Positions 1 to 5,635 are shown, counted from the first letter of the stretch. The stretch: DNA of 6,644 nucleotides from Bacillota bacterium (GCA_030705945.1 JAUZPS010000270.1:1-6644), one strand, 5' to 3'. Program-made: numbers and translations. The notes: generated by a model from the letters alone, not told the origin.

Positions 1-17
1 GAAAAAGATTTTACATT

Positions 18-44
18 AAAATGCAGTTAATGCGTCTGCATTTT
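18..44 (+). terminator. Rho-independent terminator-like hairpin at left edge
   Basis: AAAATGCAG (18-26) pairs with CTGCATTTT (36-44) around a 9-nt loop, and the plus strand continues into a run of T. This is the form of an intrinsic terminator for a plus-strand gene lying left of the window. It is nearly symmetric, so it could also stop minus-strand transcripts coming from the MFS gene at 152-1309, although the U-run in that direction is shorter and interrupted. Confidence 0.55.
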
Positions 45-82
45 TCTATCAAAGATGAACTTTTCGTAACTTATGAAACAAG

Positions 83-138
83 GTATATATTTTGCAATAT
101 AAAAAATAGATGTAAAATGTTTATTGCAAAATATATAC
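83..138. repeat. Perfect 17-bp inverted repeat downstream of the MFS gene
   Basis: GTATATATTTTGCAATA (83-99) is exactly the reverse complement of 122-138, with a 22-nt AT-rich spacer. It begins 14 bases past the MFS transporter stop codon, so its RNA would form a long hairpin in that gene's 3' untranslated region. There is no U-tract after the stem in the minus direction, so it is not a textbook terminator. It could be an mRNA 3' stabiliser, a short mobile-element remnant or a protein-binding palindrome. The sequence does not decide between these. Confidence 0.6.
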
Positions 139-155
139 ACTACATTATACACTAC
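134..155. repeat. Short tandem direct repeat over the MFS stop codon
   Basis: TATACACTAC occurs at 134-143 and again at 146-155, with a 12-base period. The second copy covers the stop codon of the minus-strand MFS gene (152-154). The repeat is short and may be slippage. It could also be a trace of a target-site duplication, but no element lies between the copies. Confidence 0.35.
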
Positions 156-1309
156 CCTTTTACAATTTTGTAGAATATGAACGCAAATAGTAACGCAGAA
201 TTCAATAAAAATACCGAGCTCTCTGAAAAATATCCGAGCATTAAATAGGCCAGAGCAACCCCCATTATTCTGCCAGTGTTGCTTATTATATCGCCGATGC
301 TCATAACTCTTGCCAAATAAGTCTTATTTGTCAGGGATTGAAGTCTCGTTCCCAGCAAAATGCCGCAAAACGCCAGAATTGTACCCTCAAAAAACTGAAG
401 CGCCAGAATTATATGCAATTCATTGACAATACTATAGAAAAACCAGATCCATGAGGTCAGTATAACTGAAATTATAATATAAAGATTCATTTTTTTGTTT
501 AAATTTTTACTAAATAAAAATGATAATAGCATTGCTAAAAAATTTGTGCCGTTAAATACTGAAATCATAATTCCCCATTCCTTGTTTGAAATCCTTAGAG
601 TATCAAACACAAAGGGGAAAAAAGCTATGTTTATAGCTGAAGCTGTAGAACAGATCACAGTGCTGATTATTATAATATCTTTAATCTCCGGTACGCTTTT
701 AAAATATTTAAATCCTTTCTTTATTTCATTTATTACACCAGAATTACCGCTTTTGTCTTTTTTGTTATTTGAGTTTACATTTAAATTACGCGATTTGAGA
801 ATAAATAAAATAAATGCTGAAAAGATATAAGTAAAACTGTTTATATAAAATGCAATATCCGCTCCAAATTTAACCACTGCAATTCCTGCGCAAGCTGGCC
901 CTATCAGGAAAGCAATTCCAGATACCCCTGTAAGAAGCGAGTTTGTCATTAATAATTCACTTTCACTCACAATGCAAGTTATCAGCTTTCTTTTAGCAGG
1001 GTTATAGATTATATCCAGCATAGAAATTGCAAACATTAAAGTATAAAACTTTAATGGACTGTGAGCTCCAATAAAAAACAATGTTATGATGCTTCTAATG
1101 AAATCAATTATAACGCATACATATTTTATTTTCAGCCTATCGCCCAAATATCCCGCAAAAGGTGACAGAATAAGACTTGGAATCTGAGAAACGATTATCC
1201 CCAGAATTGCGGAAAGACCTGAACCTGTTAGCTTAACAAGCATTGTAGTTGCCGCAATAAATTGAAATGCGTCGCCTAAGTTTGATATCCCTTGCCCCGT
1301 TAATATCAT
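152..1309 (-). CDS. Major facilitator superfamily transporter (MFS_3-like), start codon uncertain
   Basis: This is an integral membrane transporter of the major facilitator superfamily, close in style to the drug and siderophore exporters of the MFS_3/EntS/macrolide-efflux group. The 385 residues from the first ATG are strongly hydrophobic, with about a dozen membrane segments. The loop between the second and third segments carries the MFS signature GYLGDRLKIK (residues 53-62), and the N-terminus has the family's GQGISNLGDAF. Members usually begin about 15 residues earlier with a LLKNRxF motif. That motif is present in frame upstream (see 1310-1357) but has no ATG, GTG or TTG before it. The real protein may therefore start at about 1354-1357 and be roughly 400 residues, the usual family length. 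The substrate cannot be inferred. The gene is divergent from the EamA gene at 1572 and appears monocistronic. A possible promoter (TTCCAA, 16 nt, TATAAT) lies at 1409-1436. Confidence 0.85.
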   Translation of the reverse strand: MILTGQGISNLGDAFQFIAATTMLVKLTGSGLSAILGIIVSQIPSLILSPFAGYLGDRLKIKYVCVIIDFIRSIITLFFIGAHSPLKFYTLMFAISMLDIIYNPAKRKLITCIVSESELLMTNSLLTGVSGIAFLIGPACAGIAVVKFGADIAFYINSFTYIFSAFILFILKSRNLNVNSNNKKDKSGNSGVINEIKKGFKYFKSVPEIKDIIIISTVICSTASAINIAFFPFVFDTLRISNKEWGIMISVFNGTNFLAMLLSFLFSKNLNKKMNLYIIISVILTSWIWFFYSIVNELHIILALQFFEGTILAFCGILLGTRLQSLTNKTYLARVMSIGDIISNTGRIMGVALAYLMLGYFSESSVFLLNSALLFAFIFYKIVKG

Positions 1310-1371
1310 TATAAAAGACCTGTTTTTTAATAGACTCTTTAGCTGCGTATTTATGATATAAGCAACTCCTT
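1310..1371 (-). other. 5' extension of the MFS gene: Shine-Dalgarno plus conserved N-terminus without a canonical start
   Basis: Reading the minus strand in the MFS frame from the stop at about 1386, the codons give IINTQLKSLLKNRSFI immediately before the annotated Met. The SLLKNRSF stretch is the normal cytosolic start of MFS_3-type exporters, so this DNA is or was coding. AAGGAG sits at 1366-1371. It is 8 nt from an ATC codon (1355-1357) and 11 nt from an ATA codon (1352-1354), whereas the first ATG (1307-1309) lies far from it with no ribosome site of its own. No ATG, GTG, TTG or CTG exists in frame in this stretch. Either initiation uses a rare AUC/AUA codon, or the original ATG was lost by a point mutation. 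Confidence 0.65.
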
Positions 1372-1408
1372 CGGAAAATTCTTATATATAATTATTTAGT
1401 TTGATGAA

Positions 1409-1436
1409 ATTATATACCATTTTGCAGCATTTGGAA
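1409..1436 (-). promoter_or_regulatory. Possible sigma-A-type promoter for the MFS gene
   Basis: On the minus strand a perfect TATAAT (1409-1414) follows TTCCAA (1431-1436) after 16 nt. The -10 box is consensus and the -35 box is weak. It would start transcription about 30 nt upstream of the AAGGAG at 1366-1371, which fits the upstream translation start better than the internal ATG at 1309. Confidence 0.4.
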
Positions 1437-1444
1437 TATTGCAA

Positions 1445-1473
1445 TTATTTTCATCATATCCTCTGAATATAAA
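1445..1473 (+). promoter_or_regulatory. Weak candidate promoter for the EamA gene
   Basis: TTATTT (1445-1450) and TATAAA (1468-1473) are 17 nt apart on the plus strand, about 100 nt before the EamA start. Both boxes depart from consensus and the region is AT-rich, so this is only the best candidate I could find. Any transcript from it would carry the repeat copy at about 1461-1539 in its leader. Confidence 0.25.
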
Positions 1474-1491
1474 ACTGATAGTCGCATGGTC

Positions 1492-1539
1492 TTCGTTATA
1501 TAAACTTGAACAAGGAATTTTTCGAAGCGCCCTTAATAA
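1492..1539 (-). repeat. Diverged copy of the TIR element found at 5800-5868
   Basis: Positions 1492-1539 match the reverse complement of 5793-5838 almost base for base. The differences are a 2-nt TA insertion and two substitutions; one of these turns the terminal GGGCGTTTC into GGGCGCTTC. The match includes the flanking TTATTAA. Further left, at about 1461-1491, similarity fades (CTGATA and ATGG are shared), and the second terminal repeat is not recognisable. I read it as an older, decayed copy inserted between the divergent MFS and EamA genes. Confidence 0.7.
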
Positions 1540-1571
1540 ATTTTTGCGCAATTTTACGAGGATAAATTATT

Positions 1572-2018
1572 ATGAAAAAATATAAACCGGGGGAAAAAAA
1601 TATGACAGTTTTTTTTCTAGCTTTGTTTGGAATGATTTGCTGGGGCATCGCTCCCATTTTTGCAAAGGTAGGATTAAATAATATTAATCCCATGGCAGGG
1701 CTTGCTGTGCGAACTTTATTTGCGGCGGGGCTCGTTTCAAGCTGGGTAGTTTGCAGCGGCTCCCTGCCTCAGTTAAAAAACATTTCGGCCAATTCCTTTA
1801 TCTTAATCGGTATTGAGGCTATTCTTGCAACTCTAGTAGGCGATCTGGCATATTTTGCGGCAATCAAGAAAGGTGATGTGTCATTTGTTACAATAATAAT
1901 GTCCAGTTCTCCCCTCATAACTCTTCTTTGCTCAAGTATATTCTTAGGCGAGCAGATCACAATTTTGCGGGTTGGCGGAGCTTTTTTTATTTTAATCGGA
2001 ATTGCTTTAATTATGTAA
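1572..2018 (+). CDS. Single-domain EamA/DMT-family transporter
   Basis: This is a small integral membrane protein of the drug/metabolite transporter superfamily. At 148 residues it holds one EamA domain, where standard members have two in about 300 residues; such half-size members are thought to work as dimers. Five hydrophobic segments are visible, at about residues 12-34, 40-61, 75-98, 104-124 and 128-148. Typical EamA features are CWGIAPIFAKVGL near the start, NPMAGLAVRTL before the second segment, and the closing SSPLITLL ... FLGEQ ... GGAFFILIGIALI. Two starts are possible. ATG 1572 has AGGA 9 nt upstream. ATG 1602, preceded by GGGGGA, would remove a charged ten-residue leader and begin MTVFFLALFG, which is closer to most relatives. 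The transported compound cannot be predicted. The 99-bp hairpin element lies 33 nt after the stop. Confidence 0.85.
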   Translation: MKKYKPGEKNMTVFFLALFGMICWGIAPIFAKVGLNNINPMAGLAVRTLFAAGLVSSWVVCSGSLPQLKNISANSFILIGIEAILATLVGDLAYFAAIKKGDVSFVTIIMSSSPLITLLCSSIFLGEQITILRVGGAFFILIGIALIM

Positions 2019-2051
2019 TTCTATATATAACGAACAGTAAAATTAGCCTAT

Positions 2052-2150
2052 ATAAAAAGCAATTAATCTTTTACATTTGCCTATCACAAAATAACGTTAA
2101 AGCGTTCGTTATTTTGCTCCGTCAAATGTAAGATTAATAGTGCTTTTTAT
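2052..2150 (+). repeat. 99-bp palindromic element, copy 1
   Basis: This is a 99-bp imperfect palindrome bounded by ATAAAAAGC and GCTTTTTAT. It folds as 10 bp (ATAAAAAGCA/TGCTTTTTAT), a 2-nt bulge, 9 bp (ATTAATCTT/AAGATTAAT), a TT bulge, 7 bp (ACATTTG/CAAATGT), an internal loop, 9 bp (AAAATAACG/CGTTATTTT) and a 10-nt loop. An inverted copy lies at 3617-3715 with a single base difference. At that site copy 1 has A, which gives an A-C mismatch in the inner stem where copy 2 has a G-C pair. It has no coding capacity, and no clear target duplication is visible. It resembles a miniature inverted-repeat transposable element or a REP-like structured repeat. It follows the EamA stop by 33 nt and could also act as a transcript end. 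Confidence 0.85.
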
Positions 2151-2197
2151 ATAATAAACCTTTCACAGGTGAAAAAAATTATTTTATACTAGAATTT

Positions 2198-2225
2198 TTG
2201 CTATTTATCCAAGGTATGCTATAAT
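2198..2225 (+). promoter_or_regulatory. Promoter of the RlmI-type methyltransferase gene
   Basis: TTGCTA (2198-2203) and a perfect TATAAT (2220-2225) are 16 nt apart, and a TGC just before the -10 gives an extended -10 motif. The predicted start at about 2232 leaves a leader of roughly 100 nt before ATG 2333. This fits a sigma-A-type housekeeping promoter. Confidence 0.65.
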
Positions 2226-2272
2226 CATTATTGATACTTAGGAATGTAAAGGAAAATAATAGCTACGAGGCT

Positions 2273-2304
2273 TAACATAATTGATTGCAACTTCGATTAT
2301 GTTA
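2273..2304 (+). promoter_or_regulatory. Inverted repeat in the methyltransferase 5' leader
   Basis: TAACATAAT (2273-2281) is the exact reverse complement of ATTATGTTA (2296-2304), with a 14-nt loop. The stem lies 17-26 nt upstream of the GGAGG ribosome site, inside the predicted leader. It is all but free of G-C pairs, so the hairpin is weak. It may be an operator or chance in AT-rich DNA. It matches no riboswitch I recognise. Confidence 0.3.
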
Positions 2305-2332
2305 CTTTTGCGTTCTGATAAATGGAGGAATT

Positions 2333-3502
2333 ATGGCAAAAGCATTTTTGGTAAAATCAAAAGAAAAAAGAGTTGAATACGGGCACCCTTGGATATTTAA
2401 AAGTGATATCGATAAAATCGAAGGAGAATTTGAAGGCGGAGATGTTGTCGATGTGTACAGCTGGAAGAATAAATTTCTTGGAAAAGGCTTTATTAATCCT
2501 AAATCACAAATAACCATCAGAATGCTTACTCATCAAAATGAAAAAATCGATTATGATTTCTTATATAAAAGAATATCAGACGCATGGGAATATAGGAAGA
2601 TTGTTGCTGATCCAAACAGCTGCAGGGTCGTATTTGCAGAGTCGGATTTTTTACCGGCGCTTATAGTTGATAAATTTTCCGACTATCTTGTTGTTCAGAC
2701 CCTTGCTTTGGGAATCGACCGATACAAAGCGCAAATTGTTGATATATTAAATAAACTTATTAAACCTGCGGGAATTTATGAAAGAAATGACGTCCCAGTC
2801 CGCGAACTTGAAGGGCTTTTGCAGTCTAAAGGCTTCCTAACCGAGGAGTTCGACACTAAAGTCCAGATGATAGAAAATGGTGTGAAATTTAACGTTGATT
2901 TAGAAAATGGGCAAAAGACCGGATTCTTTCTTGATCAGAAAGAAAACAGGGCAGCGATAAAGCCCTTCGTTAACGGCGCTAAAGTCCTAGACTGTTTCTG
3001 TCACACAGGCTCATTCACTTTGCATGCAGGTCACTATAACGCAAAAAGCGCTCTGGGCATAGATATCTCAGAGCACGCTACAAAGTTTGCGCAAGAGAAC
3101 GCCGTTTTAAATGGTTTAGAGAATGTTTGCCGTTTTGAGACAGCAAACACATTTGACAAGCTTAGAGAATTTCATGACAATAAAGAATCCTTTGATACAA
3201 TCATTCTTGATCCGCCTGCATTCACCAAAACAAAGGGAGCTGTCGAAGGAGCTGTCAGAGGCTATAAAGAAATCAATCTACGGGCGATGAAAATAATAAG
3301 AAAAGGCGGCTTTCTAATAACCTGCTCATGCTCTCATCATGTTGATCCCGACCTTTTTATGGATATTATCTACAACGCTGCATTTGACGCAAAACGCAAA
3401 GTCAGACTTATCGAATACAGGACCCAGGCAAAAGATCATCCCATATTGCTTGCTTCTGAAGAAACCCAATACTTAAAATGCGCTATTTTACAAATAATCT
3501 GA
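2333..3502 (+). CDS. rlmI: Class I SAM-dependent rRNA (cytosine-C5) methyltransferase, RlmI/YwbD-like
   Basis: This 389-residue enzyme is of the RlmI type. The E. coli member (396 aa) makes 5-methylcytosine at 1962 of 23S rRNA; the same target here is inferred from family. The N-terminus (about 1-75) is a PUA-like RNA-binding domain with the typical GHPWIF (17-22). The central part leads into TGFFLDQKENR (196-206). The Rossmann methyltransferase domain shows motif I VLDCFCHTGSF (218-228) for S-adenosylmethionine binding, an acidic GIDIS (242-246), motif IV ILDPPAF (291-297), and a TCSCSHH motif (330-336) that holds the probable catalytic cysteine. ATG 2333 is chosen because GGAGG lies just upstream and homology begins at MAKAFLVKSKEKR; an in-frame ATG at 2285 would add a 16-residue tail with no such support. 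The gene is monocistronic, with its own promoter and terminator, and sits between two inverted 99-bp elements. The gene symbol is given at family level only. Confidence 0.92.
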   Translation: MAKAFLVKSKEKRVEYGHPWIFKSDIDKIEGEFEGGDVVDVYSWKNKFLGKGFINPKSQITIRMLTHQNEKIDYDFLYKRISDAWEYRKIVADPNSCRVVFAESDFLPALIVDKFSDYLVVQTLALGIDRYKAQIVDILNKLIKPAGIYERNDVPVRELEGLLQSKGFLTEEFDTKVQMIENGVKFNVDLENGQKTGFFLDQKENRAAIKPFVNGAKVLDCFCHTGSFTLHAGHYNAKSALGIDISEHATKFAQENAVLNGLENVCRFETANTFDKLREFHDNKESFDTIILDPPAFTKTKGAVEGAVRGYKEINLRAMKIIRKGGFLITCSCSHHVDPDLFMDIIYNAAFDAKRKVRLIEYRTQAKDHPILLASEETQYLKCAILQII

Positions 3503-3549
3503 TTGTTAAGATATATTAAAATCAACCATATTCATCACTAATTCCATAC

Positions 3550-3582
3550 AAAAACTCCACTATAATAAATAGTGGAGTTTTT
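3550..3582. terminator. Bidirectional intrinsic terminator between convergent genes
   Basis: AAAAACTCCACTA (3550-3562) pairs perfectly with TAGTGGAGTTTTT (3570-3582) around a 7-nt loop. The T run on both strands lets it end the methyltransferase transcript, 47 nt after its stop, and also the convergent stalk/cohesin transcript coming from the right. Confidence 0.9.
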
Positions 3583-3616
3583 AACATTATATAGTAAATT
3601 ATTAGTCTTTATCTAT

Positions 3617-3715
3617 ATAAAAAGCACTATTAATCTTACATTTGACGGAGCAAAATAACGAACGCTTTAACGTTATTTTGCGATAGGCAAATGTAAAAGA
3701 TTAATTGCTTTTTAT
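3617..3715 (-). repeat. 99-bp palindromic element, copy 2 (inverted)
   Basis: The reverse complement of this stretch equals copy 1 (2052-2150) at 98 of 99 positions. Here the inner stem extends to GCAAAATAACG/CGTTATTTTGC, 11 continuous pairs, so copy 2 is probably closer to the intact form. It begins 14 bases beyond the stop of the minus-strand stalk/cohesin gene, in the same orientation relative to that gene as copy 1 has to the EamA gene. Flanking bases differ from those of copy 1, so the two are separate insertions and not one duplicated block. Confidence 0.85.
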
Positions 3716-3729
3716 CGATATATCCAGTA

Positions 3730-4710
3730 TTAATTTAATGGCTGCGGCTCAACAACATTATAATTGCTCAAAGCTTGACCATCCCAATTATAAAGCATTG
3801 TTCCATCCTTTGATTTTGTCATTGTTTTGGCGTCTTCAAACTTAAGATTAGTCTGTTGTTTCTTAAGAACCTTAAAACTTATAACACCTATTGTTCCAGT
3901 TGATTCAGCTTTCATGCTGTTTTTATAACTCGCCATGTTCATGTAAGTCATGCCATAATTGATAATACCTTTATCAAGGTCATTACCTGCAGGCATCTTT
4001 ACAGGGGAGAATTTTTCGTTTAATAAAATCGTGCCGTCTTCAGGTAAAGTAGTTGTTGTATATGGTTTATTTGTTGTTGGATCTATTGGCTGCAATACAT
4101 CCGGATCATATTTAATGTTTACCTGGAAACCTGTAAAACCCGGAATGTTATTAACTTCAACATTTGCCTTAACTATATCTCCGACTTCCGCCTTATTCTT
4201 ATCAAAAGCAATAGTTATATTTCCTTTATCAATAACTATTTTCTTTGTTGCCGAATCCCAGTTTACTCCCATTTCCAGTGCTTCACTTACAAAACGCAAT
4301 GGCACATATGTACGACTATTTGATATTTTAGCAGGAACATCCAAGGTCGTTTCAATTTCATTAATAAGAGCTTTATTACTTCCTATAACAATCTTGACAA
4401 TTTTAGTTTCATCAGAAGCGCTATTGCCATTATAAGTAGTATCCGTTACCGATTCGCTTGCGTTTGCCGCGTATTGCTTTGTAATAGTAACTGTTTTTGT
4501 TGCGCTGTCCCACTCAACATTAGCGCCCAACGCCTCAGCAATGGCTCTGAACGGAACCAGTGTTCTTCCGTTTTCAATGAATGGAGCGGCATCTTTAAAA
4601 TCCAGTTTCCCGCCTAATACATAAACAGAAATCTGTGGGCTTGCTGAATAACTTATGATACTTAAAGACATCATTACGAGAATGAGAAAAAATGCGGTGA
4701 TCTTCTTCAT
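3730..4710 (-). CDS. Secreted stalk-domain (copper amine oxidase N-like) protein with a C-terminal cohesin-like module
   Basis: This is an exported 326-residue protein. Residues 1-24 form a signal peptide: MKKI, a hydrophobic core, then a likely cut near SYSA/SPQ. Residues about 27-161 form a stalk domain of the CuAO_N1 family, with two matching halves: GRTLVPFRAIAEALGANVEWD (48-68) and SRTYVPLRFVSEALEMGVNWD (132-152), each followed by SATK and a beta strand. A Ser/Thr/Asn-rich stretch (about 80-103) separates them. Residues about 164-315 look like a cohesin: ITIAFDKNKAEVGDIV opens it, followed by VNNIPGFTGFQVNIKYDPDVL. Cohesins bind dockerin modules in cellulosomes and related surface complexes, but no dockerin, S-layer or sortase motif is visible here, so how it is held at the cell and what it binds are unknown. 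The ribosome site AGGAGAGG is at 4715-4722. The gene has its own promoter and ends at the shared terminator. Confidence 0.85.
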   Translation of the reverse strand: MKKITAFFLILVMMSLSIISYSASPQISVYVLGGKLDFKDAAPFIENGRTLVPFRAIAEALGANVEWDSATKTVTITKQYAANASESVTDTTYNGNSASDETKIVKIVIGSNKALINEIETTLDVPAKISNSRTYVPLRFVSEALEMGVNWDSATKKIVIDKGNITIAFDKNKAEVGDIVKANVEVNNIPGFTGFQVNIKYDPDVLQPIDPTTNKPYTTTTLPEDGTILLNEKFSPVKMPAGNDLDKGIINYGMTYMNMASYKNSMKAESTGTIGVISFKVLKKQQTNLKFEDAKTMTKSKDGTMLYNWDGQALSNYNVVEPQPLN

Positions 4711-4740
4711 ATAACCTCTCCTTTTATTATTTAAGTTTTA

Positions 4741-4788
4741 AAATGGATAAAAAAAGACTTGTACATATATTTTATCACTAATCCATTT
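4741..4788. promoter_or_regulatory. Inverted repeat overlapping the stalk/cohesin promoter
   Basis: AAATGGAT (4741-4748) is the exact reverse complement of ATCCATTT (4781-4788), with a 32-nt spacer that contains the -10 box. Placement around the start site suits a regulator-binding pair or a leader structure, but an 8-bp match in AT-rich DNA may be chance. Confidence 0.25.
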
Positions 4789-4797
4789 CCAAAGCAA
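4769..4797 (-). promoter_or_regulatory. Promoter of the stalk/cohesin gene
   Basis: On the minus strand TTGCTT (4792-4797) and TAAAAT (4769-4774) are 17 nt apart, and TGA before the -10 gives an extended -10 motif. The start at about 4762 leaves a leader of about 50 nt. This makes the gene independent of the flavoprotein gene upstream. Confidence 0.6.
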
Positions 4798-4842
4798 TAA
4801 ATTTAAGCTGTAAGTTTTAATCATCGTATTACATTAAAAACG

Positions 4843-5574
4843 TTAATCTTCAATTTTATTGATCTTTTTGATCCACCCTTGGTCTTCTGCAAATCGTCTT
4901 ATTCTAAGCTCTATTTTATCAATACATCTTATAACTTTTATGCAAAGCACCTTTGTCCATTTTTTAAATATAACTTTCTTCAGCTTATAAAATCTAGCTT
5001 TCCTTTTAGTTCTAATATCTTCAATGAGTTTTAAACCAACTGCTTTGGCTTTCTCTTTTAATTCTTCATTTTCGGCTAAGTCACCCATTACTACTTTATC
5101 AACAATACTTTCGTAAAACACGCCTGATATGATGCCATTCCCCATAAAACTGCCATGTCCTAAACTTGCGCAAAACTTAGCGATTTTCTTTGAATTACTT
5201 ACAGCGCTAGAAGAAACTCCAACTATATACTTGTTTTCAAAAAACCTGTTATTTACGCTTGTAAATTCAAGTCTGTAAATAAAATTTTTGATCTGACCAG
5301 TTGGTTTTCCACTATAGTAGGGGCTGCCAATTATAATACCGTCAGCGTCGAGCATTTTTGCTTTGAGTTGCATAAAATCATCTCCGCCGCAGTGGCAATG
5401 CTCGCATTCATTCAAATATTTGACGCATGATGAACATTCCCCAATAACATAGTCCTCCATATGTAGTCTCTCACATTCTGCGCCTTCATTTTCACATACA
5501 TCTAAGATCATATCAATTAATTTCGCTGTTGATCCGTTTCTGTTTGGACTTCCGTTTATAGCAAGAATTTTCAT
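4843..5574 (-). CDS. Flavodoxin-fold NAD(P)H-dependent FMN oxidoreductase with a cysteine cluster
   Basis: This is a 243-residue soluble protein of the NADPH-dependent FMN reductase/iron-sulfur flavoprotein superfamily. The N-terminal MKILAINGSPNRNGSTAKLI (1-20) is the strand-loop-helix that binds the FMN phosphate. A second flavin loop is GSPYYSGKPTGQIKNFIYRL (83-102). Between them are five cysteines, C47-x2-C50-x6-C57-x2-C60-x-C62. This resembles the compact Cys motif that holds a 4Fe-4S cluster in iron-sulfur flavoproteins, but the spacing is not exactly the archetype, so cluster binding is inference. Residues about 188-243 form a strongly basic tail (KRKARFYKLKK and similar) beyond the usual core of about 185 residues. 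Its role is likely electron transfer or quinone/oxidant reduction in an anaerobe; the substrate is unknown. GGAGG (5581-5585) lies 6 nt before ATG. A promoter is at 5607-5635. I see no clear terminator after the stop. Confidence 0.88.
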   Translation of the reverse strand: MKILAINGSPNRNGSTAKLIDMILDVCENEGAECERLHMEDYVIGECSSCVKYLNECEHCHCGGDDFMQLKAKMLDADGIIIGSPYYSGKPTGQIKNFIYRLEFTSVNNRFFENKYIVGVSSSAVSNSKKIAKFCASLGHGSFMGNGIISGVFYESIVDKVVMGDLAENEELKEKAKAVGLKLIEDIRTKRKARFYKLKKVIFKKWTKVLCIKVIRCIDKIELRIRRFAEDQGWIKKINKIED

Positions 5575-5606
5575 TTATTTCCTCCAGTTGACTCGTTTGC
5601 TTATCT

Positions 5607-5635
5607 ATTTTATTAAATATAATTAAAATAAACAA
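5607..5635 (-). promoter_or_regulatory. Promoter of the flavoprotein gene
   Basis: On the minus strand TTGTTT (5630-5635) and TAAAAT (5607-5612) are 17 nt apart and lie about 33-60 nt before the start codon. The surroundings are very AT-rich, so other pairings are possible; this one has the best spacing. The bases from 5636 to about 5790 hold nothing else that I can recognise. Confidence 0.5.

Noticed and set aside
495..830. Plus-strand open frame of 111 codons inside the MFS gene
   Set aside because: It is antisense to a well-supported transporter, has no ribosome site, and its residues follow no known family.
1928..2131. Plus-strand frame overlapping the EamA 3' end and the 99-bp element
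   Set aside because: It runs through the palindrome, has no ribosome site and encodes low-complexity residues. It is a chance frame.
2052..2150. 99-bp element as an integron attC site
   Set aside because: It is a long imperfect hairpin, but I could not find paired R and L core sites with GTTRRRY/RYYYAAC in the right places, and no gene cassette array or integrase is present.
2052..3715. Composite transposon carrying the methyltransferase gene
   Set aside because: The flanking elements are 99 bp without a transposase. The gene has ordinary housekeeping motifs and base composition, and the outer flanks show no matching target duplication.
3959..4435. Plus-strand open frame of 158 codons within the stalk/cohesin gene
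   Set aside because: It is the antisense shadow of a gene with clear domains, a signal peptide and a ribosome site.
4711..4842. Flavoprotein and stalk/cohesin genes as one operon
   Set aside because: They share a strand, but the 132-bp gap contains a good extended -10 promoter and their functions do not suggest joint action. Read-through cannot be excluded because no terminator is visible.
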